DNA of 8,651 bases from the NCBI GenBank assembly GCA_020438525.1, contig JAGQUL010000274.1, positions 1-8,651 on the forward strand, given 5' to 3'. Made by a program: the position numbers and the translations under genes. This document shows positions 1 through 5,639 of the stretch, piece by piece. The notes under the pieces are model-generated. The model saw nothing but the letters and a program-made list of their open reading frames with translations, had not been told where the DNA came from and did not search any database. Each line of letters starts with the position of its first letter. Positions within the stretch are counted from its first letter, which is position 1. The DNA is from Thermoleophilia bacterium. GTDB taxonomy: Bacteria > Actinomycetota > Thermoleophilia > Gaiellales > SKUG01.

Positions 1-1032
1 GCAGCAGCCGAGCCGGAGATGCCACCGCCACCGCCGCCTGCACCGGAGCTCGCAGCCGATGCGGCAGCCGGCGTGTGGGACGCCGTGCCCGTCGCCGCAG
101 CCGCGGCAGCCACACCGGCCACGCCGGCCGCACCGGCTCCGGCATTGCCGCAGGCCCCGGTCGCGGCAGCCGTCGAGCCCGCGCCGTCGTTTGCCACCGC
201 ATTCGACGAGGCAGCACAGACGCAGCCCGCGATCACGCCGCCCGCACCTGCACCCGCCGCCGCAGGCGCGCCGCTCGCTGCGCCGATCGCCGAGCCGCTC
301 GCCGAGCCGCACCATCAGGACCATCCCACGTCGATGGCGATGCCCGTCGTGGAGGAGCGCGAGCTGTCGCAGGCTGCCGACGGCGCAACGTTCGAGGCCG
401 ACCGTGGATTCGACTGGGGGAGCGAGGCCGACTCCGGCGCGCTGCCCAAGAAGCGCCGATTCGGCCGCCGCGCGAAGGCCGACGTCGCCGATCCGGCCAA
501 CGGACCGGAGGTGGTGTACGAGCCGTCGCCCGATGCCGACGTGGCCGCGAAGCCCGCGCGCCGGGTCGCGATCAGCAAGCTGCAGCTCGCGCTCGTCGTG
601 GTGCTCGCCGCAGTCGCCGCGTTCGCCGGCGTGAAGGTCTTCACCACCGACACGAGCATCGTCGACACCACCACGGACACCGCCGCGACCGATCCGGCCG
701 CCACCGCGCCGAGCGATCCGATCGAGGTGCCGGACGCCGCAGGTGCCGCCGGTTCGAGCGACGCCAAGGCATCGGGCAAGAAGGCCGATGCCGCAGCACC
801 GTCCACGACGCCGCCCGCAACCGGCGGCGCCGCTCCCGGCACGGCAGTGGCCGACGACGCCGATGCAGCCGCCGGCGCCCTGGCAGGCGCTGCCGACGAG
901 GCGGGAACCACGGCGCCCGCCGCCGCGTCAGATGCATCGACCGCTCAGGATCCTGCTGCTGCTGCCGATACGGCAGTTGTGGCGGCCGCGGTAGACAGCT
1001 CGACCGACGACAACCCGTTCGCCCGCCCGTAA
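1..1032 (+). CDS. Ala/Pro-rich single-pass membrane protein, 5' end missing
   Basis: The frame is open from the first base of the window, so the gene begins upstream. The first in-window ATG (base 19) has no ribosome binding site and is unlikely to be the start. Visible layout: a Pro/Ala-rich, low-complexity segment up to about base 320; a more mixed acidic stretch; a basic patch (PKKRRFGRRAK, about 445-480); a second basic stretch; one clear transmembrane helix (LQLALVVVLAAVAAFAGV, about 580-633); then an Ala/Thr/Asp-rich tail ending in NPFARP. Positive charge just before the helix suggests that the N-terminal part is cytoplasmic and the tail outside. No enzymatic domain is recognisable. Similar Ala/Thr/Asp/Gly low-complexity sequence occurs in the next gene, so the two may act together at the cell envelope. 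The function is unknown; the coding call is strong because of high third-position GC and the long open frame. Confidence 0.8.
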   Translation, partial: AAAEPEMPPPPPPAPELAADAAAGVWDAVPVAAAAAATPATPAAPAPALPQAPVAAAVEPAPSFATAFDEAAQTQPAITPPAPAPAAAGAPLAAPIAEPLAEPHHQDHPTSMAMPVVEERELSQAADGATFEADRGFDWGSEADSGALPKKRRFGRRAKADVADPANGPEVVYEPSPDADVAAKPARRVAISKLQLALVVVLAAVAAFAGVKVFTTDTSIVDTTTDTAATDPAATAPSDPIEVPDAAGAAGSSDAKASGKKADAAAPSTTPPATGGAAPGTAVADDADAAAGALAGAADEAGTTAPAAASDASTAQDPAAAADTAVVAAAVDSSTDDNPFARP

Positions 1033-1044
1033 CGAGGAACCAGC

Positions 1045-2061
1045 ATGACCCACCGAAGCGACAACCGAGGAGCATGGTCAGCGGCGAATGCCGCTGCTAT
1101 GGTGGGTGCAGACCCGGCCCGGGAGACGGTGCAGACCGTCGAAGGGCCAACACTTCACGATCGGGAGATCGGGTTCGGCCGCGGCATCGCTTCGGACGAC
1201 AGGTCACCCACCTGCACTTGCAGGTCCTCACGAGCGTATGCGCGGTCGAACGGGCCGGGTCGTCGAATCCTCGCCGGCATGGTCGGCGTGGTCGCAGCCT
1301 CGCTGCTGCTCGCAGGCTGCGGCGGCGGTGACGCCGCGGTCGACACCGCAGGGGTCGATCCCGCTGCAGCAAACGGCGCACCGGCCACGACCGACACGAT
1401 GGGCGCCACCAACACGCTCGCGGGCGATCCGAACGCCGCGGGCGGCGCGACCGGTGCCGACGGATCGCTTGCCGGCGACGGAAGCGTCGGCGCGACCGAG
1501 GACATCCCCGGTGCCAACGAGATCTCCAACGCCGACGCGGCCTCGGGCACGCTCGTGAAGATCAGCGCGCTCACGCCGAAGAAGTTCTCCGACGCACACT
1601 GCTCCAAGCCGATCATGGTCGTGCTCTACCAGCCGGGATCGATCCTCGACGAGCGCCTCTACGACTCGGCGAAGGCCGCAGCCAAGCGCCTGGGCGAGAA
1701 GGACCTGGTCACGCTCGCCTACACGCCGCGCGAGGTGAAGGCGATGGGCGACCTGCCCAGCAAGCTCGGACTGCTCGCCACGCCGGGCGTCGCGACCGTG
1801 GGCCGCAACGGCACGATCGAGAACTTCTGGACGACGTACGTCGACGAGGCACTGATCGAGGCGTCGCTCAAGAACGCCGCCGCATCCAAGCCGTGCAAGC
1901 TCACGTCCGAGGACGTGCCCGCACCCGGATCGGCACTCGAGGACGCCACGACCGTGGCGAACGGCGGTACCGTGTCCAACACCACGACCGATCCGCTCAC
2001 CGGCACGCCGCCCGGCACCCCGGCAGTCGACGCCGCGGGCGCAACCGCATCGGCATTCTGA
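1045..2061 (+). CDS. Lipoprotein with thioredoxin-like domain lacking CXXC; start uncertain, probable frame break near 1250
   Basis: The frame contains a textbook lipobox (LLLAGC, Cys codon at 1318-1320) after a hydrophobic run, then a Gly/Ala/Asp/Thr-rich linker, then a compact domain (about 1549-1905) and a low-complexity tail. The domain resembles a thioredoxin fold: a strand MVVLYQPG from 1615, a helix where the active site should be, and TPGVATVGRNG (from 1780) at the position of the cis-Pro and following strand. The CXXC motif is absent; two lone cysteines (HCSKP, KPCKL) could form a disulfide. The start is a problem. From ATG 1045 the lipobox Cys is residue 92, too far for a signal peptide; from ATG 1279 there is no basic n-region. 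Adding one G around 1250-1257 joins ATG 1238 (MRGRTGR) to RRILAG and the hydrophobic run, giving a normal lipoprotein signal. Probable role: envelope-anchored, non-redox Trx-like protein; partner unknown. Confidence 0.72.
   Translation: MTHRSDNRGAWSAANAAAMVGADPARETVQTVEGPTLHDREIGFGRGIASDDRSPTCTCRSSRAYARSNGPGRRILAGMVGVVAASLLLAGCGGGDAAVDTAGVDPAAANGAPATTDTMGATNTLAGDPNAAGGATGADGSLAGDGSVGATEDIPGANEISNADAASGTLVKISALTPKKFSDAHCSKPIMVVLYQPGSILDERLYDSAKAAAKRLGEKDLVTLAYTPREVKAMGDLPSKLGLLATPGVATVGRNGTIENFWTTYVDEALIEASLKNAAASKPCKLTSEDVPAPGSALEDATTVANGGTVSNTTTDPLTGTPPGTPAVDAAGATASAF
1095..1103 (+). promoter_or_regulatory. Candidate extended -10 box (TGC-TATGGT)
   Basis: TGN followed by TATGGT fits the actinobacterial TANNNT -10 pattern with an extended -10. 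It would start transcription near base 1110 and give a leader of about 130 bases before the proposed lipoprotein ATG at 1238. No convincing -35 box was seen. Confidence 0.3.
1200..1226. promoter_or_regulatory. Palindrome and CAGGTC direct repeats upstream of the lipoprotein gene
   Basis: ACCTGCA-CT-TGCAGGT is a perfect 16-base palindrome (1210-1225). CAGGTC occurs at 1200-1205 and again at 1221-1226, exactly 21 bases apart, about two helical turns on the same DNA face. This resembles a repressor or activator site. As RNA the palindrome could form a six-base-pair hairpin with a four-base loop, 12 bases before the ATG at 1238. No regulator is identified. Confidence 0.35.
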
Positions 2062-2096
2062 TCGACGCCGCGCCGCACCCCGGACCCGGCCCGCGG

Positions 2097-2105
2097 TAGT
2101 ACGCT
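2097..2105 (+). promoter_or_regulatory. Candidate -10 box for mnmA (TAGTAC / TACGCT)
   Basis: TAGTACGCT contains two overlapping TANNNT-like boxes ending 9 to 12 bases before ATG 2115. There is no Shine-Dalgarno sequence between the box and the ATG, so the transcript is probably leaderless or has a leader of only a few bases. Confidence 0.4.
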
Positions 2106-2114
2106 AGCGGCTGC

Positions 2115-3674
2115 ATGCGCAGCCTCCGCGACCACCTCGACGCGCCGAACCTCGGAGACGGGTTCGCGACCAGCGACGCCCCGACCGCGGCCGACGGCTG
2201 CGCCGGCGGTTCCTGCGGCGTGCTCGCGCACTTCCGGCTCGACGTCGACGACGACGGAATCATCCGCGACTGCAGCGCTCGCGTGCGCGGGCGCGCGAGC
2301 GCCTTTGCCACGGCGAGCGCGCTCTGCGAGGAATCACGCGGCAGGTCGATCATCGATGCCGCCCGGCTCGGCCTCGGCACCCTGCACCCGAGCTTCGCGC
2401 AGATGAACGACGACGACCGCGAGCGCGCGCTGGTCGTCGAGGACGGCTTCCACCACGCGATCGGCCGATGGCTGCTCGATCGCATGCGCTCGGCAGGTCC
2501 CGGGGTCGGCAGCGAACGCCCCGACGTGCCGGCGGCGGTGTCGTCGTCGAACACCATCGATGCGATCGTCGGGATGAGCGGCGGCGTCGACTCCGCGGTG
2601 GCCCTGCACCGCGTGCACGAGGCGACCGGTGGCAGCGTCGCCGGCGCCACGCTGCGCCTGTGGATCGATCCGCGCGCACCCGATCCCGAGGCTGCGTGCT
2701 GCAGTCCCGACTCGGTGCGACGAGCCCGTGCGACGTGTCACGCCGCGGGCGTGCCGCACCTGTCGATCGACCTGCGCGAGTCGTTCGCGCGCGAGGTCGT
2801 GGTGCCGTTCGTGACCGACTACGCCACCGGTCGCACGCCGAACCCGTGCGTGCGCTGCAACGGTCGGTTCCGGCTCGACGAGCTCGTGCGCCTGGCCGAC
2901 GTGCTCGGTGCGCAGCGGGTGGCGACCGGTCACTATGCGCGCATCGTCGACCGGGGTGGTGTGGCGTTGCTCGCGCGTGGCGTCGATCCCACGAAGGACC
3001 AGTCGTACATGCTCGGCGAGGTGGCGCCGCGGACCGTCGGGCGGCTGTGGTTCCCGCTCGGCAGCGACCACAAGCGCGAGGTGCGCGAGGAGGCCGCCGA
3101 GCGCGGCCTGGAGCAGGCGCGAACGCCCGAGAGCCAGGAGGTGTGCTTCCTCGGCGGCGGCGACTACCGTGAGTTCCTCGCGCGTGCGAAGGCGACGGGC
3201 ACGCCCGGGCAGATCGTGCTCGACGACGGCGACGGCAGCGAGCCGCGCGTGGTGGGCACGCACGACGGCGTGGCGCGCTTCACGCCGGGGCAGCGCAAGG
3301 GGATCGGGGTGGCGTCGCACGCGCCGCTCTACGTGCTCGACGTGGACCCCGACAGCGGACGGGTGACCGTCGGCCACGACGACGAGCCGCTGCGCCGCAC
3401 GCGAGTGGGCGTGGATCGGCTCGAGTGGCACGCGGGCGAGCCGTGCGAACGCGTGCACGTGCAGCTTCGCTACCGAGCCCGCGACGGCGCGACTGCAGCC
3501 GACGTGATCGAGCTCGACGGCGACCGTGCCACGCTCGAGCTGGCGGTGGCGAGCCGCGCCCCGGCTCCCGGTCAGGCGGCGATCCTGTACGACGACGACG
3601 GAGTCGTCGTGGGAAGCGCACGCATCGTGCGAGAGCCCGCACACGTGATGGTCGGCCTCCGATCCGACCAGTAG
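2115..3674 (+). CDS. mnmA: tRNA-specific 2-thiouridylase MnmA with N-terminal IscU/NifU-like domain
   Basis: MnmA activates U34 of tRNA-Lys/Glu/Gln with ATP and replaces O2 by sulfur delivered as a persulfide. The MnmA part starts near residue 148: PP-loop SGGVDS (155-160), NPCVRCN (Cys245 and catalytic Cys248), ATGHYAR, KDQSYML (Lys294), SQEVCF (second catalytic Cys344), GQRKGIGV and the C-terminal PGQAAILYDDD beta-barrel motif. All key residues are present. At 519 residues it is about 150 longer than ordinary MnmA. The extra N-terminus resembles IscU: DHLDAPNLGDGF matches DHYENPRNVGSF, FRLDVDDDGIIRDC matches the IscU beta-strand region, and VVEDGFHHAI matches AEDAIKAAI. Only one of the three scaffold cysteines (Cys34) appears kept; the other two positions read Arg60 and about Arg/Ala in RERALVV. 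ATG 2115 is chosen because it begins just before the IscU-like helix and follows a -10-like box. The family call is certain; the N-domain's role is inferred. Confidence 0.95.
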   Translation: MRSLRDHLDAPNLGDGFATSDAPTAADGCAGGSCGVLAHFRLDVDDDGIIRDCSARVRGRASAFATASALCEESRGRSIIDAARLGLGTLHPSFAQMNDDDRERALVVEDGFHHAIGRWLLDRMRSAGPGVGSERPDVPAAVSSSNTIDAIVGMSGGVDSAVALHRVHEATGGSVAGATLRLWIDPRAPDPEAACCSPDSVRRARATCHAAGVPHLSIDLRESFAREVVVPFVTDYATGRTPNPCVRCNGRFRLDELVRLADVLGAQRVATGHYARIVDRGGVALLARGVDPTKDQSYMLGEVAPRTVGRLWFPLGSDHKREVREEAAERGLEQARTPESQEVCFLGGGDYREFLARAKATGTPGQIVLDDGDGSEPRVVGTHDGVARFTPGQRKGIGVASHAPLYVLDVDPDSGRVTVGHDDEPLRRTRVGVDRLEWHAGEPCERVHVQLRYRARDGATAADVIELDGDRATLELAVASRAPAPGQAAILYDDDGVVVGSARIVREPAHVMVGLRSDQ

Positions 3675-3677
3675 GCT
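3672..3677 (+). promoter_or_regulatory. Candidate -10 box (TAGGCT) for the sigma operon
   Basis: TAGGCT overlaps the mnmA stop codon and fits TANNNT. Transcription would start near 3684, giving a leader of about 24 bases that includes the GAGGGGAG ribosome binding site (3695-3702) of the next gene. No clear -35 box and no sigma-B-type promoter (GTTT...GGGTA) were seen. Confidence 0.4.
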
Positions 3678-3707
3678 GCCCGTAGCGCGCTGGCGAGGGG
3701 AGTACCC

Positions 3708-4124
3708 GTGGACGCAGACATGGCGAAGGCGATCATGTGGCTCGGCCTTGCCGTGCTCTTCGCGCTGGCCGGCCTCGGCGCGGGCTACATGCTGTGGCGC
3801 GTGGGCCGGCTGCTGCGCGGCGCCGAGCGCGACCTGCACCGAACCGTCGACGAGGTGGTGCCGATCATCGCCAAGGCCGGCGTGAGCGTCGACCACGTCA
3901 ACGACCAGCTCGGCAAGGTCGACGTGATGATGGACAGCGTGGTCGACATGACGGACGCGCTCGATTCCACCGTGCGCACCGTGTCGCACGCGGTGACCGA
4001 GCCGGTGAAGATCGTCTCCACGAGCCTCGCCGGCGCCGCCGAGGCAGCGCGTAGCTTCCGCGACCGGGTCGCGGCCGACGAGCCGCGCGAACCGGCATCG
4101 GCGGCGAGCGAGGCGAACGGATGA
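3708..4124 (+). CDS. DUF948 (YtxG-like) membrane protein
   Basis: A 138-residue protein with one N-terminal transmembrane helix (about residues 8-30, IMWLGLAVLFALAGLGAGYM) followed by a long amphipathic, heptad-like region rich in Val/Asp/Ser (from the DLHRTVDEVVPIIAKAG segment through STVRTVSHAVTEPV), and a short acidic/Ala tail. This is the usual DUF948 layout: a membrane anchor with a coiled-coil-like cytoplasmic part and no catalytic residues. The GTG at 3708 is chosen because GAGGGGAG (3695-3702) lies five bases upstream; an ATG four codons later is the alternative. It is the first gene of a four-gene run with overlapping starts and stops. The Bacillus homologue ytxG sits with ytxH in a sigma-B-controlled stress operon, which agrees with the sigma factor downstream. 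The molecular role is unknown in the family. Confidence 0.85.
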   Translation: MDADMAKAIMWLGLAVLFALAGLGAGYMLWRVGRLLRGAERDLHRTVDEVVPIIAKAGVSVDHVNDQLGKVDVMMDSVVDMTDALDSTVRTVSHAVTEPVKIVSTSLAGAAEAARSFRDRVAADEPREPASAASEANG

Positions 4125-4393
4125 GCATCGTCCGTGGCATCGTCGGGGGCGTGCTCGGCGCGGCAGGAGCCGCGATCGCACTGCGCGTGCGAACGCTGTC
4201 GAAGGAGCGCGAGGAGCCGATCACAGAGGTGCTTGCGGACCTGCCCGGGATCCTCGCCGAGGACGTCTCGCGGCTGGGTGATGCGGCCCGTGGAGCGATC
4301 GAGGACGGACGCGATGCGGCGCAACGTGCCAGAATCGACTTCGACGAGCAGGTTGCCGCGCCTGCACGTCGAATCGAGGGGAACGATGGCTGA
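4121..4393 (+). CDS. Small YtxH-like protein
   Basis: A 90-residue protein whose ATG overlaps the previous stop (ATGA), with GCGAGG upstream (4108-4113). The N-terminus (residues 5-19, RGIVGGVLGAAGAAI) is a short Gly/Ala hydrophobic segment, probably a membrane helix or glycine zipper. The remainder is charged and helical (LADLPGILAEDVSRLGDAARGAIEDGRDAAQRARIDFDEQ), as in YtxH-type gas-vesicle-like or stress proteins. It carries no catalytic motif. Assignment to YtxH rests on size, layout and its position beside a DUF948 gene rather than on a strong motif. It was kept as a gene because of its translational coupling on both sides and regular codon usage. Confidence 0.75.
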   Translation: MSIVRGIVGGVLGAAGAAIALRVRTLSKEREEPITEVLADLPGILAEDVSRLGDAARGAIEDGRDAAQRARIDFDEQVAAPARRIEGNDG

Positions 4394-4787
4394 CACCGTT
4401 GCATTGAGCTTTCCGCGAGATTCCCGTTACTACGCAGTCGCACGACTGGTGGTCGGGGGTATGGCCGCGCCGTTGGAGATGTCGTACGACGCGCTCGACG
4501 ACCTGCAGCTGGCGATATCGAGCCTGCTCGACCACGAGGACCTCGCCACCGCGGGATCCCACGACGTGCAGCTGCGCCTGGAGGTGGGCGACGACCAGCT
4601 TGTCGCGTCGATCGGCAGCTTCACGTCGGGCAGCGTCGACCGCGCGTTCGAACGCAGCGCCACCGCCGGTGGCGAGCTCGGACTGCGCCGACTGCTCGAC
4701 ACGATCGTGGACGCGGTCGTGGTGGAGCCCGACGGCGACAACGAGTGGGTCACGCTCACCAAGCGCGTGAAGGCGATGGCATCGTGA
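4386..4787 (+). CDS. RsbW-like anti-sigma factor, degenerate GHKL ATP site
   Basis: A 133-residue protein that starts eight bases before the end of the preceding gene, with GAGGGGA (4376-4382) just upstream, and overlaps the following sigma gene by four bases. It has the RsbW/SpoIIAB-type layout: an N-terminal strand (VALSFPRDSRYYAVARLVVGG), a helix DDLQLAISSLLDH at the N-box position, strands VQLRLEVGDDQLVASIGSF, and GGELGLRRLLDTIVDAV ahead of a final strand EWVTLTKRV. Members of this family bind and inhibit their sigma factor and often phosphorylate an anti-sigma antagonist. Here the N-box Glu and Asn are Ser46 and His50, and the DxGxG box reads SIGSF, so ATP/Mg binding and kinase activity are doubtful. 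Binding the adjacent sigma factor is the likely role. The family call rests on fold pattern and gene order. No antagonist (RsbV) gene is in the window. Confidence 0.75.
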   Translation: MADTVALSFPRDSRYYAVARLVVGGMAAPLEMSYDALDDLQLAISSLLDHEDLATAGSHDVQLRLEVGDDQLVASIGSFTSGSVDRAFERSATAGGELGLRRLLDTIVDAVVVEPDGDNEWVTLTKRVKAMAS

Positions 4788-5629
4788 ATCGGCGCCCCGA
4801 GGACATCATCGCGACCGCGGGGCTGGATCCGGCGATCCAGGCCGATGCGGAGGACGTCAACGAGCCGATCCGTCGGCCGACGGCCGACGACAAGGTCGAC
4901 CACCAGCTGCTCTACGCCTACCACCACGACGGCGACCTCAAGGCGCGCGAGCAGCTGATCGAGCTGTACCTGCCGCTCGTCCGCTCGCTCGCGCGACGCT
5001 ACTCGTACCGCGGCGAGCAGCTCGAGGACCTCGTGCAGGTCGGCTGCATCGGCCTGATCAAGGCGATCGACCGCTTCGACATCGAGCGCGGGGTGGAGCT
5101 CACCACGTACGCCACGCCGAACATCATCGGCGAGATCAAGCGCCACTTCCGCGACAAGGGCTGGGCCGTGCGCGTGCCGCGCGGCCTGCAGGAGCTCAAC
5201 GTCCGGCTCAGCAAGCTGATCGAGGAGCTCACCGTGCAGCTCGAGCGCTCGCCGACGATCGCGGAGCTCGCCAAGGCGAGCGGCGCGACGGAGGAGGAGG
5301 TGCTCGAGGCGCTCGAGACCGGCCAGGCGTACTCGAGCGTCTCGCTCTCGAGCGGCCCCGGCGGCAGCGACGACGACGGCGACCTCGACCCGCTCGAGTC
5401 GCTCGGCTCGATCGACGAGGACTACGCGATCACCGAGGACCGCGCGGTGCTCGCACCAGGATTCGCGGCGCTCGACGATCGCGAGCGGTTCATCCTGCAC
5501 CTGCGCTTCTTCGAGGGGCTCACGCAGTCGCAGATCGCATCCCGCGTGGGCATCAGCCAGATGCACGTGTCGCGCCTGATCCGTCGCTCGCTGCAGAAGA
5601 TCAAGGACGAGATCGGCACGCACGAGTAG
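4784..5629 (+). CDS. RNA polymerase sigma factor, SigB/SigF/SigG family
   Basis: A 281-residue group 3 sigma-70 factor. Region 2 (about 4960-5190) contains LVRSLARRYSYRGEQLEDL, VQVGCIGLIKAIDRFD and TYATPNIIGEIKRHFRDKGW, the -10 recognition and core-binding segment, followed by VRVPRGLQEL. Region 3 (about 5215-5340) includes RSPTIAELAKASGATEEEV. Region 4 (about 5465-5615) includes LDDRERFILHLRFFEG and the helix-turn-helix TQSQIASRVGISQMHVSRLI. There is no region 1.1, as expected for the stress/sporulation class. GTG 4784 is chosen: it overlaps the anti-sigma stop as GTGA and has AAGGCG (4770-4775) upstream. The in-frame GTG at 4745 would overlap the anti-sigma gene by 40 bases. It directs RNA polymerase to stress promoters and is probably held by the upstream RsbW-like protein. 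An acidic Ser/Gly/Asp insert (SSGPGGSDDDGDLDP) links regions 3 and 4. Confidence 0.93.
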   Translation: MNRRPEDIIATAGLDPAIQADAEDVNEPIRRPTADDKVDHQLLYAYHHDGDLKAREQLIELYLPLVRSLARRYSYRGEQLEDLVQVGCIGLIKAIDRFDIERGVELTTYATPNIIGEIKRHFRDKGWAVRVPRGLQELNVRLSKLIEELTVQLERSPTIAELAKASGATEEEVLEALETGQAYSSVSLSSGPGGSDDDGDLDPLESLGSIDEDYAITEDRAVLAPGFAALDDRERFILHLRFFEGLTQSQIASRVGISQMHVSRLIRRSLQKIKDEIGTHE

Positions 5630-5632
5630 CGT
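5627..5632 (+). promoter_or_regulatory. Candidate -10 box (TAGCGT), leaderless start of the zinc-ribbon gene
   Basis: TAGCGT overlaps the sigma factor stop codon and ends seven bases before ATG 5640. With no Shine-Dalgarno sequence in between, transcription would begin at or next to the start codon. Read-through from the sigma operon is also possible. Confidence 0.35.
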
Positions 5633-5639
5633 GTACGCC

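Larger units (their letters stand above)
1033..1237. other. Probable non-coding, hairpin-rich region before the lipoprotein gene
   Basis: A reading frame starting at 1045 runs through this stretch, but its codons end in A or T far more often than those of the neighbouring genes, which end almost always in G or C. The stretch contains several perfect short inverted repeats: GACGGT/ACCGTC (1125-1140, loop GCAG), CGATC/GATCG (1158-1171, loop GGGA) with flanking GGCC copies that could close around it, and ACCTGCA/TGCAGGT (1210-1225). A possible extended -10 box, TGC-TATGGT, lies at 1095-1103. The region is read here as an untranslated leader with its own promoter; it matches no riboswitch class that I recognise. 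The alternative is a divergent N-terminal coding extension starting at ATG 1045, which does have a GAGGA motif upstream (1034-1038). Confidence 0.5.

Noticed and set aside
952..965. CTG/GCT triplet run in the first gene
   Set aside because: Only four Ala codons in a generally Ala-rich tail; not a meaningful microsatellite.
1074..1105. Possible Cys-rich small peptide starting at ATG 1074 (MVSGECRCYGGC)
   Set aside because: A GAGGAG-like site precedes it, but the frame continues as Arg-rich shadow sequence to 1331 without an early stop, so no small gene is supported.
75..1331. A 418-codon plus-strand frame overlapping the first two genes
   Set aside because: Arg-rich shadow of the Ala-rich membrane protein; it crosses the intergenic region and has no ribosome binding site or domain.
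2334..4181. A 615-codon open frame on the minus strand opposite mnmA and the DUF948 gene
   Set aside because: It runs antisense to clear mnmA motifs, is His/Arg-rich in the way high-GC antisense frames are, and shows no domain.
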